From: CAVTLG01 sp963735495
Lineage (GTDB): Bacteria > Chloroflexota > Ktedonobacteria > Ktedonobacterales > Ktedonobacteraceae
Direction: 5' to 3'
Assembly (NCBI GenBank): GCA_963735495.1
Contig: CAVTLG010000006.1
Coordinates: forward strand, 124,001-188,000
DNA length: 64,000 nucleotides
Position numbers and translations under genes: made by a program. The notes below the pieces were generated by a model. The model did no database searches, was not told the DNA's origin, and saw only the letters and a program-made list of their open reading frames with translations. Below, piece after piece: positions 8,933-17,444 of the stretch. Position 1 is the stretch's first letter; every line of letters starts with the position of its first letter.

Positions 8933-11761
8933 TTACGCCAGCAACCTTCTCAGCACGGTCGGCAGGATGCCACCATTCTCATAGTAGGTCACATCGATAG
9001 CACCATCCAGGCGCGCAATGGTCTGGAAGGAGAAGCTTGAGCCATCCTCGCGCGTCACCTTCACCGTCACCTGCTGGCGCGGCTTCAGACCTTGCGCGAT
9101 GCCCACAATGTCATAGCGCTCACGACCGCTCAGTCCCAGCGACTCTTTACTCTCGCCGGGCAGGAACTGCAAGGGCAGAATACCCATGCCCACTAGATTG
9201 CTGCGGTGAATACGCTCAAAGCTCTCCGCGATAGCCGCGCGTATGCCAAGCAGCATAGGACCCTTGGCCGCCCAGTCCCGCGAGCTACCGGAGCCATATT
9301 CTTTCCCGGCGATGACCAGCAGCGGCACGCCTTCCTGCGCGTAGCGCTCCGCAGCTTCGAAGATCGTCGTCTCCTCACCATCGGGCAGGTGCCGCGTATA
9401 AAAGCCTTCCTTACCATCCAGCAAGCGGTTGTGCAGACGAATGTTGCCGAAGGTCCCGCGTATCATCACCTCATGGTTGCCACGCCGTGCCCCATAGGTA
9501 TTGAAATCCCGCTTCTGCACGCCATGCTCCAGCAGATAGCGACCAGCCGGACTCTTCTCGGAGAAACTGCCAGCCGGCGAAATGTGGTCCGTGGTGATCG
9601 AGTCATCGACCATCACCAGGACGCGCGCGCCTCGAATATCCTGTATGGGAGCGGGCTCGGGCGCAATATCTTTGAAGAACGGTGGCTCCTGAATATAGGT
9701 CGAGTTGGCGTCCCAGTTGAAGAGCGGACCCGTCGAGTTCGAGAGCGCCTGCCAATGCTCATCACCCTCAAAGACGTGCGCATAGTTCTTGGAGAAGACC
9801 TCCGGTGTCACGGCCCGTGCCACGACCTCGCGCACCTCCTCAGTCGAGGGCCAGATATCGCGCAGATAGACTGCATCCCCGTTGATATCCATGCCAACCG
9901 GGTCAGTGGTCAGGTCGATATCCACCGTCCCGGCCAGCGCGTAGGCGACGACCAGCGGTGGCGATGCCAGGAAGCTTGCGCGCACCTGGGGATGGATACG
10001 CCCCTCAAAGTTGCGGTTGCCGCTCAGCACCGCAGCTACCACCAGATCGTTATCCTGCACGGCTGCCGCGACCGGCTCAGATAGTGGACCGCTATTCCCA
10101 ATACAGCTTGTACAACCGAAGCCAACCAGGTGGAAGCGCAACGCCTCCAGGTAGGAGAGCAGTTCGGCGTTTTGTAGATAATCCATCACCGCCCGCGACC
10201 CCGGTGCCAGGCTGGTCTTCACCGTCGGACGCACCGAGAGTCCTCGCTCGACCGCGTGCTTGGCCAGCAGACCTGCCGCGATCATCACCGAAGGATTAGA
10301 GGTGTTCGTGCAACTGGTAATCGCAGCAATCGCCACCGAGCCATCAGACATATGCAGTTGCTCATTGCCGACCTGCACCAGCACATCATTGACGTGCCCA
10401 TTATGACCATTGCCGTTGTGCAGCTTGGTCAGTTGCTGGAGCTGATCCTCTGTTTGCGCCACCGGATCGGGATCGGCGCTACCGCCCTCGCTACCCAGAC
10501 GCAGCAGGCCATTCTCCGTACTTACATTGTCCTGCAACGCCTTGAAGCGGTCGGGATAGTTTGTGCGGAAGACCTGGCCCAGATCGCGCATGGGCACACG
10601 ATCCTGTGGACGCCGGGGACCCGCCAGACTCGGCTCAACGCTCGCTAGATCGAGTTCCAGCAGGGCGTCAAACTGCGGCTCCGGTGTTGTGTCCGTACGG
10701 AACAGACCCTGGGCCCGCGTGTACTGCTCCACCAGCTCGATGAGAGCCGCATCACGACCGGTATCGCGCAGATAGCGCAGCGTCACCGCGTCAACCGGGA
10801 AGAGCGTCGAAGTCGCGCCAAATTCCGGTGACATATTCGAGATCGTCGCGCGGTCCGCCAGCCCCAATTGACTCAGGCCCGGTCCAGTGAACTCGACGTA
10901 GCGACCAACCACACCGCGTTTACGCAGGATCTGCGTCACAGTCAGCACCAGATCCGTAGCCGTAGCACCTTCTGGCAGAGCGCCGGTCAGTCGCATACCG
11001 ATCACCTCCGGGGTGAGCAAGTAGAGCGGCTGTCCCAGCAAAACCGCCTCTGCCTCAATGCCACCCACGCCCCAACCCAGCACACCCAGGCCATTGACCA
11101 TCGTCGTATGCGAGTCCGTCCCCACCAGCGTATCGGGGAAAGCGACCTGCTGACCAGCCTCATCTTTCGTCATCACCACCGAGGCCAGGTACTCAAGATT
11201 GACCTGGTGCACGATGCCCGTACCCGGAGGTACGACCCTGAAATTGCTGAAGGCTTGCTGTCCCCAACGCAGCAGGGCATAGCGCTCACTATTGCGTTCG
11301 TATTCCCACTGCACATTGCGCGCAAAGGCCAGCGTCGAGCCAAACGCGTCAACCTGTACGGAGTGGTCAATCACCAGATCAGCCGGGACCAGCGGGTTGA
11401 TCTTCTGCGGATCACCATGCAAGCGGTCCACGGCTGAACGCATCGCGGCCAGGTCTGCGATAGCTGGCACGCCCGTAAAGTCCTGTAGCAGGACACGTGC
11501 CGGCAGAAAAGGATATTCCGCCTCGCTCTGCGCAGACCGGCCAGGCACCCAACGCGCGAGTGCCAACACATCCTGTTCCGTGATCAGTTCACCATCAGCG
11601 TGACGTAGCAGATTCTCTAATAAAATTTTCACCGTAAAGGGCAGTCGCTCAAGACCCTGCACAGCACGTTCGGCCAGAGCGTCCAACCGATAATAATGAA
11701 TTGTGCCATAAGCGCCCTGGAGGGTCTTACGCGCACCAAATACATCTTTGTACGTAGCCAT
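8933..11761 (-). CDS. acnA: aconitate hydratase (AcnA type)
   Basis: A 942-residue aconitase that interconverts citrate and isocitrate in the TCA cycle through a [4Fe-4S] cluster. Family landmarks seen: the N-terminal LPFTVKILLENLLRH segment, DFTGVPAIADLAAMR, GTDSHTTMVNGLGVLGWGVGG, and the cluster cysteines in AITSCTNTSNP and FGCTSCIGNSGPL. The C-terminal swivel domain carries KEYGSGSSRDWAAKGP, with the active-site Ser and Arg. It is slightly longer than E. coli AcnA because of an insert of about 40 residues (GSEGGSADPDP through HNGNGHNGH) in the middle. AAAAGGA precedes the ATG by 7 bases. It is monocistronic, with a roughly 236-nt leader that can fold strongly. Confidence 0.96.
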   Translation of the reverse strand: MATYKDVFGARKTLQGAYGTIHYYRLDALAERAVQGLERLPFTVKILLENLLRHADGELITEQDVLALARWVPGRSAQSEAEYPFLPARVLLQDFTGVPAIADLAAMRSAVDRLHGDPQKINPLVPADLVIDHSVQVDAFGSTLAFARNVQWEYERNSERYALLRWGQQAFSNFRVVPPGTGIVHQVNLEYLASVVMTKDEAGQQVAFPDTLVGTDSHTTMVNGLGVLGWGVGGIEAEAVLLGQPLYLLTPEVIGMRLTGALPEGATATDLVLTVTQILRKRGVVGRYVEFTGPGLSQLGLADRATISNMSPEFGATSTLFPVDAVTLRYLRDTGRDAALIELVEQYTRAQGLFRTDTTPEPQFDALLELDLASVEPSLAGPRRPQDRVPMRDLGQVFRTNYPDRFKALQDNVSTENGLLRLGSEGGSADPDPVAQTEDQLQQLTKLHNGNGHNGHVNDVLVQVGNEQLHMSDGSVAIAAITSCTNTSNPSVMIAAGLLAKHAVERGLSVRPTVKTSLAPGSRAVMDYLQNAELLSYLEALRFHLVGFGCTSCIGNSGPLSEPVAAAVQDNDLVVAAVLSGNRNFEGRIHPQVRASFLASPPLVVAYALAGTVDIDLTTDPVGMDINGDAVYLRDIWPSTEEVREVVARAVTPEVFSKNYAHVFEGDEHWQALSNSTGPLFNWDANSTYIQEPPFFKDIAPEPAPIQDIRGARVLVMVDDSITTDHISPAGSFSEKSPAGRYLLEHGVQKRDFNTYGARRGNHEVMIRGTFGNIRLHNRLLDGKEGFYTRHLPDGEETTIFEAAERYAQEGVPLLVIAGKEYGSGSSRDWAAKGPMLLGIRAAIAESFERIHRSNLVGMGILPLQFLPGESKESLGLSGRERYDIVGIAQGLKPRQQVTVKVTREDGSSFSFQTIARLDGAIDVTYYENGGILPTVLRRLLA

Positions 11762-11997
11762 ATTCTGTCCTTTTGGAGTAATTATTGTAGGGGACGGATG
11801 AGCACCCCAGAGGTGCGTAAGTCACCCATAGGCATTCAGAAACGCAACTTTGTCCTTCTTAGACCGTCAGCAACGAGGCTGTCGCCTCTCGCCTTCGGCT
11901 CATCTGACAGCGGAGGTTGCGAGAACGGTGCTGTAGCACCGTTCTCATCTGAATGCAAGCCAATATCAGTCCTACATGATCAATCAGTCTATTCAAC
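11762..11997 (-). promoter_or_regulatory. structured leader of acnA
   Basis: Between the predicted start site (about 11997) and the acnA ATG lie about 236 nt. They contain a perfect 12-bp stem (GAGAACGGTGCT paired with AGCACCGTTCTC, 11921-11946) and a second possible pairing of GCTGTC with GACAGC (11878-11911). No known riboswitch core was recognised, and no T-run follows the stems. Confidence 0.45.
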
Positions 11998-12003
11998 CTC
12001 TTT

Positions 12004-12033
12004 ATTATATAGCAGAATCGGCATATTAGTTAA
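12004..12033 (-). promoter_or_regulatory. promoter for acnA
   Basis: On the minus strand TTAACT (12033-12028), an 18-bp spacer and TATAAT (12009-12004) form a good sigma-70-type promoter reading toward acnA. Confidence 0.6.
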
Positions 12034-12189
12034 GTGCAGTATCCTCAGACGGATCAATGGCATGGGGAAAACCTGATGCCGCCTCCCGCGCCTCCCGAAG
12101 GAAGATATTTGACGTGAACGATGCCGAAGACGTCAAGTGGTTTTGCACTAGAGCACTAGGTGAACCGAAAAGCATTCATTAATCCTGCG

Positions 12190-12435
12190 CTATGCACCTC
12201 CTTCCTGTGGCATACACAGGTCTTGCTCCATCACCGACACGATCAGTGGCACGACTTCAGCCGGACCATACTGCTCCACCAGAGAAGCCGTCACGGCCCC
12301 AAAACGTTCCAGTCGGGCGATAATCACCTCATGTTTCGTTGAGCCGCTACTCAGACCAGAGAAGCCACGATACACCGCCAGATATTCCGCATCAATCTGC
12401 GCACGTAGCCGTGCGACTTCACTTGCTCCTAACAT
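12190..12435 (-). CDS. small protein of unknown function paired with an HTH gene
   Basis: An 81-residue protein that I do not recognise. The start at 12435 is chosen because GGGAGG sits 8 bases upstream; a longer frame lacks a site. The sequence is mainly helical, with a central VYRGFSGLSSGSTKHEVIIARLERFG segment broken by a Gly/Ser turn and no Cys or membrane stretch. It lies 62 bp downstream of a small helix-turn-helix gene on the same strand and probably shares its transcript. That layout suggests a regulator-partner or immunity-type pair, but nothing in the sequence proves it. Confidence 0.6.
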   Translation of the reverse strand: MLGASEVARLRAQIDAEYLAVYRGFSGLSSGSTKHEVIIARLERFGAVTASLVEQYGPAEVVPLIVSVMEQDLCMPQEGGA

Positions 12436-12497
12436 CCATAACACCTCCCTTGCTACATTAGTCGGCGCGCACACTCCTATGAGATAGTGTACTCGCC

Positions 12498-12737
12498 TCA
12501 ACTATCGAACACCACCACTGTTACGGAGTCCAACGTAAAGGCCGTGCCAAAGAGCCGATTGAACGCGGCAAGCACAGCCTCCGCCTGCCGCGTTTGTACA
12601 GGCATAGATGTGAGCATCTTACGCACCACCTGCGGGCTCACATTCGCGTGGTCTGCGAGTATCGTAAGATCGAAGTGATGCATCTCTCTCAGCGTTTGCA
12701 ACGTTGGTTTCTTGTCCATATTGTTCATATTGTTCAT
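12498..12737 (-). CDS. small helix-turn-helix protein
   Basis: A 79-residue protein whose centre (LREMHHFDLTILADHANVS, then PQVVRKMLTSMPV) has the spacing of a Cro/C1-type helix-turn-helix, followed by AEAVLAAFNRLFGTAFTLDSV, the usual fourth and fifth helices. The N-terminus repeats Met-Asn-Asn encoded by the 9-base direct repeat aacaatatg, giving three in-frame ATGs. AAAGGA lies close to the first, so start choice among the three is uncertain. It probably acts as a DNA-binding repressor or as a fragment of one. It is upstream of the small partner gene on the same strand. Confidence 0.6.
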   Translation of the reverse strand: MNNMNNMDKKPTLQTLREMHHFDLTILADHANVSPQVVRKMLTSMPVQTRQAEAVLAAFNRLFGTAFTLDSVTVVVFDS

Positions 12738-13400
12738 ATTATTCCTTTATCCCCCCTCACATCTAACTACAAGCAACGACAACGGACTCAGAGACGCCGC
12801 CGCGTCGCTACCAGGCCCTTCCTCGGCGAGATCAGCCGAACAGGTGCATGATCTTGCCTCGGCCAGGACCTCAGTACCCCCTCCACAGTGCTGAGCGGAC
12901 AGGCAAGCAACACCGTTTTAGGAACTATTTACAGTATAGTCCTTATGCGCATGAATTACAGTAGCAGCTAAGCCCAAATGGGTACCAGTTCATCTCTTAG
13001 CATCATGTATTATCATCATCTATCATGTTATATTTTATGTCATATCGTACTTCTCGTTGCTCTCCAATCTAATCTCTACCCCTAATAGCTGCGTTGCGTT
13101 GCGTCTATTACAATAGGGGGAACGTTTAATGAGTGGTGCTTGTCGAAAATTCGTTGGCAAACGGGTAGGGGCGTGTCCTTGCGACCGCCCTGGAGGTAGT
13201 CTGGGAGCGGGTAGGGGCGTCGTGGCGCGGAGCCCGGAATGGTGACGCCCTTCCCGTTCGTATCTCTGCACGCATTGGTGGGCAAAACATCCATATATTT
13301 AGCGCTTGCACACGATGATACACTATTGGCAAGTCACGAGATGGGTGGCATAGTGTGTCAAAGCTGCCTGTTAGCTTTGGCACTACAAACATCCTAAAGA
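12738..13400. other. intergenic region with palindromic repeats
   Basis: About 660 bp without a convincing gene. A palindromic repeat block lies at 13162-13260, with the pieces cgggtaggggcgtgtcc and ggtgacgcccttcccg plus an extra internal copy. The first 400 bp show only a moderately AT-rich stretch at 12915-13060. Confidence 0.5.
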
Positions 13401-13430
13401 TTGACAAAGCGGCAACAGTTTCGCTACAGT
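13401..13430 (+). promoter_or_regulatory. promoter of the TPR gene
   Basis: TTGACA at 13401-13406 and TACAGT at 13425-13430, 18 bp apart, read toward the gene starting at 13490. Confidence 0.6.
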
Positions 13431-13489
13431 AGAGAAAACAATTTGTGACATGCACAATAGAATGCGTAGGACAGGGAGGACGGACGGTC

Positions 13490-15166
13490 ATGGGGAAGTG
13501 TTTGGACTTAGCTAGTTGCGGTTTCGTAAATCAGGAGAAGGCTCGATTTTGTGCACGTTGTGGCATTCCGACAAAGGGGGCATTTCTGCACGGGCGCTAC
13601 GAGATTACTGCGCTCACTGGCAAAGATCGCGGCACAGTTACCTTACAAGCAATTGATAAACACGGCGGCCTGCCCGTCACGGTGCGCGCCTTAATTCCTA
13701 TGAATACCAGCTTACAGGAGCAGGAGAACTTCTTACAAGATGCAGAATTAGCGATGTCACTCTCATCGCGGATCAATGATCCTGGCAGTATTCGCGTAAT
13801 GGACTATGGTCAGGATGGGCCTGTGACCTTCCTGGTAAAAGCGGAGACGCGACCTGAGTCTGAACGCCCCGCGCTCCCACGTATGGTGACGCGTGTCAGT
13901 AGCGACTTGTTTGCCGCCGCGACGCAGGTGGCCGAGGATGACGAAGGTATGGCGACGCAGTTGCGCATTGCCATTCCGGGACTGCAACCCAGGGTGACGC
14001 AGCAGTCGAAGGTGGTGACGCCACCACCGGTACAGCATGACTGGCTGGCGGAAGGCAATCTGGCCTATGAGTTCGGACGCTACGAGGAGGCTCTGGCGGC
14101 CTATGAGACGGCTACCAGACAGCAGACACTGGCCATTGATGCCTGGAGCGGCAAAGGTGCGACGTTGTTGCTGCTGGGTCGCGCCGCTGAAGCCTTAGCG
14201 GCCTATGACCATGCGCTCTCGCTCAAGTCCAATGACCCGGAGTTGTGGACCTCGCGCGCCAGTGTGCTGCACGAGTTGCGCAACTATGACGACGAGATGT
14301 ATAGCTACGAGCAGGCGTTAATCCACGATCCTGACTATGTGTACGCCTGGAGCGGCAAAGGCATGGCGCTGGCCGAACGGAATCTGCCGGAGGAGGCGCT
14401 GGTGGCCTTTGATCACGCGCTGCTGCTCGATCCCCGGCAGAGCACGATCTGGCAAGCAATGGCCGATACGCTGTATAGTCTGCAACGCTATGAAGAGGCG
14501 CTGATCGCTATCGACCGTGCCCTTGAGCTTGACAATACACAAACCGCGCTGCTGGATACCAAGGGCAATATTTTGCGTCGCCTGCACCAGCCCGATGGTG
14601 CATTACCGCTGCATGAACGCGCAATCACGCTGGAGCCGCACAACGCGACGGCCTGGTTTGATAAAGCCAACGACTTGCGCGATATGCGCCGCTTCGGTGA
14701 GGCGCTCGGCGCATATGATCAGGCCCTGGCGCTTGACCCCAATCTGGCTGGCGCGTGGTATAATCGAGGCAATGTCTTAGCTGCGCTCCACATGTATGAA
14801 GACGCCCTTGATTCCTATGACCATGCGCTTGAGTTCGACGACGGTCTGATCTCGGCCTGGTACAATAAGGGGAGCTTGCTCCATGAGCTGAAACGACACG
14901 AGGAGGCGCTGGTGGCCTTTGATCGCGCGCTCGCGTTGGATGTCCATTATATCGCGGCCTGGAATAACAAGGGGTTGGCGCTCTTTACGCTGGGGCACCT
15001 GGATGAAGCGCTTGCCGCTTTAGATCAGGCTACCTCTTTTGCACCTGAAGAGCCAGATGCCTGGTATAACAAGGCGGTGGTACTGGAAAAGCTCGGCAGG
15101 AAACAGGAGGCCCAGACCTGCCAGGATTGGGCGCGCTCGCTGGAGCAGCAAGCAAAAGATGCGTAA
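13490..15166 (+). CDS. zinc-ribbon protein with decayed kinase N-lobe and TPR repeats
   Basis: A 558-residue cytoplasmic protein. Residues 4-24 form a zinc-ribbon-like site (Cys4, Cys10, Cys21, Cys24). Residues about 32-125 align with the N-lobe of the kinase encoded downstream (HGRYEITALTG..., LQEQENFLQDAELAMSLSS, VMDYGQDGPVTFLV). The ATP-binding Lys position reads VTVRAL, and there is no HRD, DFG or APE motif, so it cannot be a kinase. From about residue 190 to the end there are ten or so TPR units with the A-W-x-x-K-G pattern (AYDHALSLKSNDPELWTSRA and relatives). Start: AGGGAGG before the ATG at 13490; a longer frame from 13445 has no site. It is probably a scaffold or regulator related to the next gene, not an enzyme. 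Confidence 0.82.
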   Translation: MGKCLDLASCGFVNQEKARFCARCGIPTKGAFLHGRYEITALTGKDRGTVTLQAIDKHGGLPVTVRALIPMNTSLQEQENFLQDAELAMSLSSRINDPGSIRVMDYGQDGPVTFLVKAETRPESERPALPRMVTRVSSDLFAAATQVAEDDEGMATQLRIAIPGLQPRVTQQSKVVTPPPVQHDWLAEGNLAYEFGRYEEALAAYETATRQQTLAIDAWSGKGATLLLLGRAAEALAAYDHALSLKSNDPELWTSRASVLHELRNYDDEMYSYEQALIHDPDYVYAWSGKGMALAERNLPEEALVAFDHALLLDPRQSTIWQAMADTLYSLQRYEEALIAIDRALELDNTQTALLDTKGNILRRLHQPDGALPLHERAITLEPHNATAWFDKANDLRDMRRFGEALGAYDQALALDPNLAGAWYNRGNVLAALHMYEDALDSYDHALEFDDGLISAWYNKGSLLHELKRHEEALVAFDRALALDVHYIAAWNNKGLALFTLGHLDEALAALDQATSFAPEEPDAWYNKAVVLEKLGRKQEAQTCQDWARSLEQQAKDA

Positions 15167-15169
15167 TCG

Positions 15170-15420
15170 GGCTGCTTTTTCGTCAAAAATCGTAACTACT
15201 CAGGTCTGCAGGCAGAGGAGATCGCGTAGGGACCATCCCTTGCGGTTGTCCATGGTGGGCCGCCGCCAGGGTCGCCAAGACCTTTTTTCTCTGCTTCAAC
15301 GCAAGAGACCAGCCGCGAAAAAGGTCTTGGCTCGGCCCCTACGCGCGTTTCCGAGGTACCTGAGTAGTTACCAAAAAGCTAATGATGCTCTACATCAACA
15401 CCTGCTGAGGGTGTCCTTAC
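15170..15420. repeat. dispersed palindromic repeats between the two TPR genes
   Basis: Contains gcgtagggaccatcccttgc paired with ggttgtcc (about 15226-15250), then the agaccttttttct...aaaaaggtct inverted pair (about 15279-15330), matching the repeats at 2.9-3.2 kb. It separates two paralogous genes. Confidence 0.65.
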
Positions 15421-15434
15421 GTTCGGAGGAGGGA

Positions 15435-17201
15435 ATGCGACGCTGTGCCGATCAGGTAGACTGCGGTTATGAAAACCGGGACAACGAGTTATTTTGTAGA
15501 GCATGTTCGCTGCCACTCTTGAATACGGCGTTAGCCGGTCGCTATGTTGTTGAAGCATTGTTGAGTAAAGGTGGTTACGCGGCAGTTTTTCGTGGTGTTG
15601 ACAAGCATCTGACGCGGCATATCGCCATCAAGGTGCTGTTGCCCAGCAAAACGACGCCGAGCGAACGGGAACATTTCTTGCGCGAAGCACAAATCGCGGC
15701 GGCGCTGGATCATCCAAACATTGCGCCTGTGCTGGATTATGGCAAGGATGGTCCCAGCGTGTATCTTGTGATGCCGCTGTATACGATTGGCTCGTTGCGC
15801 ACCCGCCTGGCACAGGCCAATGGGCCACTGCCTTTACAGGAGAGCGTGCACAATCTCCACCAGCTCGCCTATGCGCTGCATTATGCCCATACGCGTCCAC
15901 GTCCCGTTATTCATCGCGACATCAAGCCGGAAAATCTGCTGCTGCACCAGGAGGATTATCGCGTGATGATCACCGATTTCGGTATTGCGCGTTCCCTGGA
16001 ACCTGGCATGCAGGTCGGCAGGACCGTCACGGTGCGCGGGACCGTTGGCTACATGGCTCCTGAGCAGACCAGCGGTATTGTTGATCCACGCAGCGATCAG
16101 TTCGGCAGCGCGGTGGTGCTCTACGAGATGTTGACCGGCTACCATCCGCTCGATGCATCGCGCGGGGTAATCCCTCCTGCATCAACATATAATACTGAAT
16201 TACCATTAGCGATGGATAATGTATTGCAGCGCTCGCTAGCTACGAGGCCCGAAAATCGCTATGCAGATATGCTCGAATTCGTGCATGCCTTTGATTTCGC
16301 GCTGCGACCAACCACAAAAATACATATAGTTGCACCCAATACGCAAGTCAATGCACAGTCTCCCCGCTCTACGCAGAGTAGAACCAATCCGGCTCAGTCC
16401 ACGCAGGCGACCGCAACGGGCAAGTATAAAGCATTGAGCAATTCGCATCAGTATACGGCACTTACCAATATCAGTACCGGCTCTATTCTCGAGAAATGCC
16501 GTGAGGGTGATCTGCATCTGAAACAACAACAATATACGCTGGCATTACAGGACTTCGAGGAGGTGCTACGCCGGGAGCCAGAGAATTTCTATGCCTGGAA
16601 CGGCAAGGGCACCGCGCTCTACTATCAGGGAAACTATCGCAAGGCGCTGGAAGCGTATCACCACGCAACCGAGATTGCGCCAAACGAGGCTGTCGTCTGG
16701 GTCAGCGCGGGTTTGACCTTGCATCGCTTGCAGCGCTATCAGCAAGCCTTCGTGCATTTTGAACGCGCCCTGGCTATCGACACCCGCAATGTCGCCGCCT
16801 GGAATGGCAAAGCCGATACCCAGATGGACATGAATATGCCCACCGAGGCTCATGCTTCCTATGAGCAGGCTTTGAGCATCGATACACAAAGCTTCACCGC
16901 CTGGAATGGTCTGGGCAATGCCCGTTCCTGTCTGCATGACTTCAATGGGGCCGTCGATGCCTATGCGCACGCGCTGATGATCAATCCCCATAGCGCGGTC
17001 GCCTGGTGCAATAAGGCGGAGGCGCTGATACGGCAGGGACATAATAAGGTGGCATTGGACGCGCTCAACGAAGCGACCGAAATGGACAAGAACTACGCGC
17101 GCGCCTGGTCCCTCAAAGCGGAAGTCTATGAAGCGCTGAGCAATCCCCAGGAAGCGCAGAAAGCCCGCAGACGCGCGAAGCCGTGGGGGAGCGTCAACTA
17201 A
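15435..17201 (+). CDS. zinc-ribbon Ser/Thr protein kinase with TPR repeats
   Basis: A 588-residue soluble Hanks-type kinase fused to TPRs. A zinc-ribbon motif has Cys at 4, 10, 21 and 24, the same spacing as in the upstream paralogue. The kinase domain runs from about 35 to 295: a glycine loop LSKGGYAAVFRG, the ATP lysine in HIAIKVLLP, the catalytic loop VIHRDIKPENLLL, ITDFGIARSL and GYMAPEQ. After a polar Thr/Ser/Gln linker with NTQVNAQSPRSTQ there are six or so TPRs to the C-terminus. No transmembrane helix or extracellular sensor is present. GGAGGAGGGA just before the ATG at 15435 defines the start. The kinase probably phosphorylates partners bound by its TPRs; the upstream kinase-dead paralogue is an obvious candidate partner. 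Confidence 0.92.
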   Translation: MRRCADQVDCGYENRDNELFCRACSLPLLNTALAGRYVVEALLSKGGYAAVFRGVDKHLTRHIAIKVLLPSKTTPSEREHFLREAQIAAALDHPNIAPVLDYGKDGPSVYLVMPLYTIGSLRTRLAQANGPLPLQESVHNLHQLAYALHYAHTRPRPVIHRDIKPENLLLHQEDYRVMITDFGIARSLEPGMQVGRTVTVRGTVGYMAPEQTSGIVDPRSDQFGSAVVLYEMLTGYHPLDASRGVIPPASTYNTELPLAMDNVLQRSLATRPENRYADMLEFVHAFDFALRPTTKIHIVAPNTQVNAQSPRSTQSRTNPAQSTQATATGKYKALSNSHQYTALTNISTGSILEKCREGDLHLKQQQYTLALQDFEEVLRREPENFYAWNGKGTALYYQGNYRKALEAYHHATEIAPNEAVVWVSAGLTLHRLQRYQQAFVHFERALAIDTRNVAAWNGKADTQMDMNMPTEAHASYEQALSIDTQSFTAWNGLGNARSCLHDFNGAVDAYAHALMINPHSAVAWCNKAEALIRQGHNKVALDALNEATEMDKNYARAWSLKAEVYEALSNPQEAQKARRRAKPWGSVN

Positions 17202-17227
17202 GGCACGTAATCGGTCCCAAAAAATAG

Positions 17228-17299
17228 GGGAGAGAGCACACACGAACGTCGGCGCTAGAAGGAAGAACAAAGCCGCCGATGTTACAGTACTCTCTCCCA
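17228..17299. terminator. large hairpin between convergent genes
   Basis: GGGGAGAGAG (17228-17237) faces CTCTCTCCC (17291-17299), and inside them AACGTCGGCG faces CGCCGATGTT. It lies between the stops of the kinase gene and metG and could end transcripts from both sides. The rest of 17300-17444 shows only a short ataggggcgcgtccc repeat fragment. Confidence 0.5.
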
Positions 17300-17444
17300 G
17301 TGAGTCACAGGCCCCACTTCTTACTATAGAGAATAGCATATTGTGCAAATGCTGTGAACTGCTCTGGCTACAGGTTCTCTGTCCATGAGGAAACGGGATA
17401 GGGGCGCGTCCCAATGGTGTGCACCTGGAAAGATGGAGATTCGA

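Noticed and set aside
9206..10084. Long plus-strand frame of 292 codons
   Set aside because: It lies antisense inside acnA, whose motifs are unmistakable; GC-rich codon bias produces such shadows.
11921..11946. acnA leader stem as an intrinsic terminator
   Set aside because: No T-run follows the stem on either strand.
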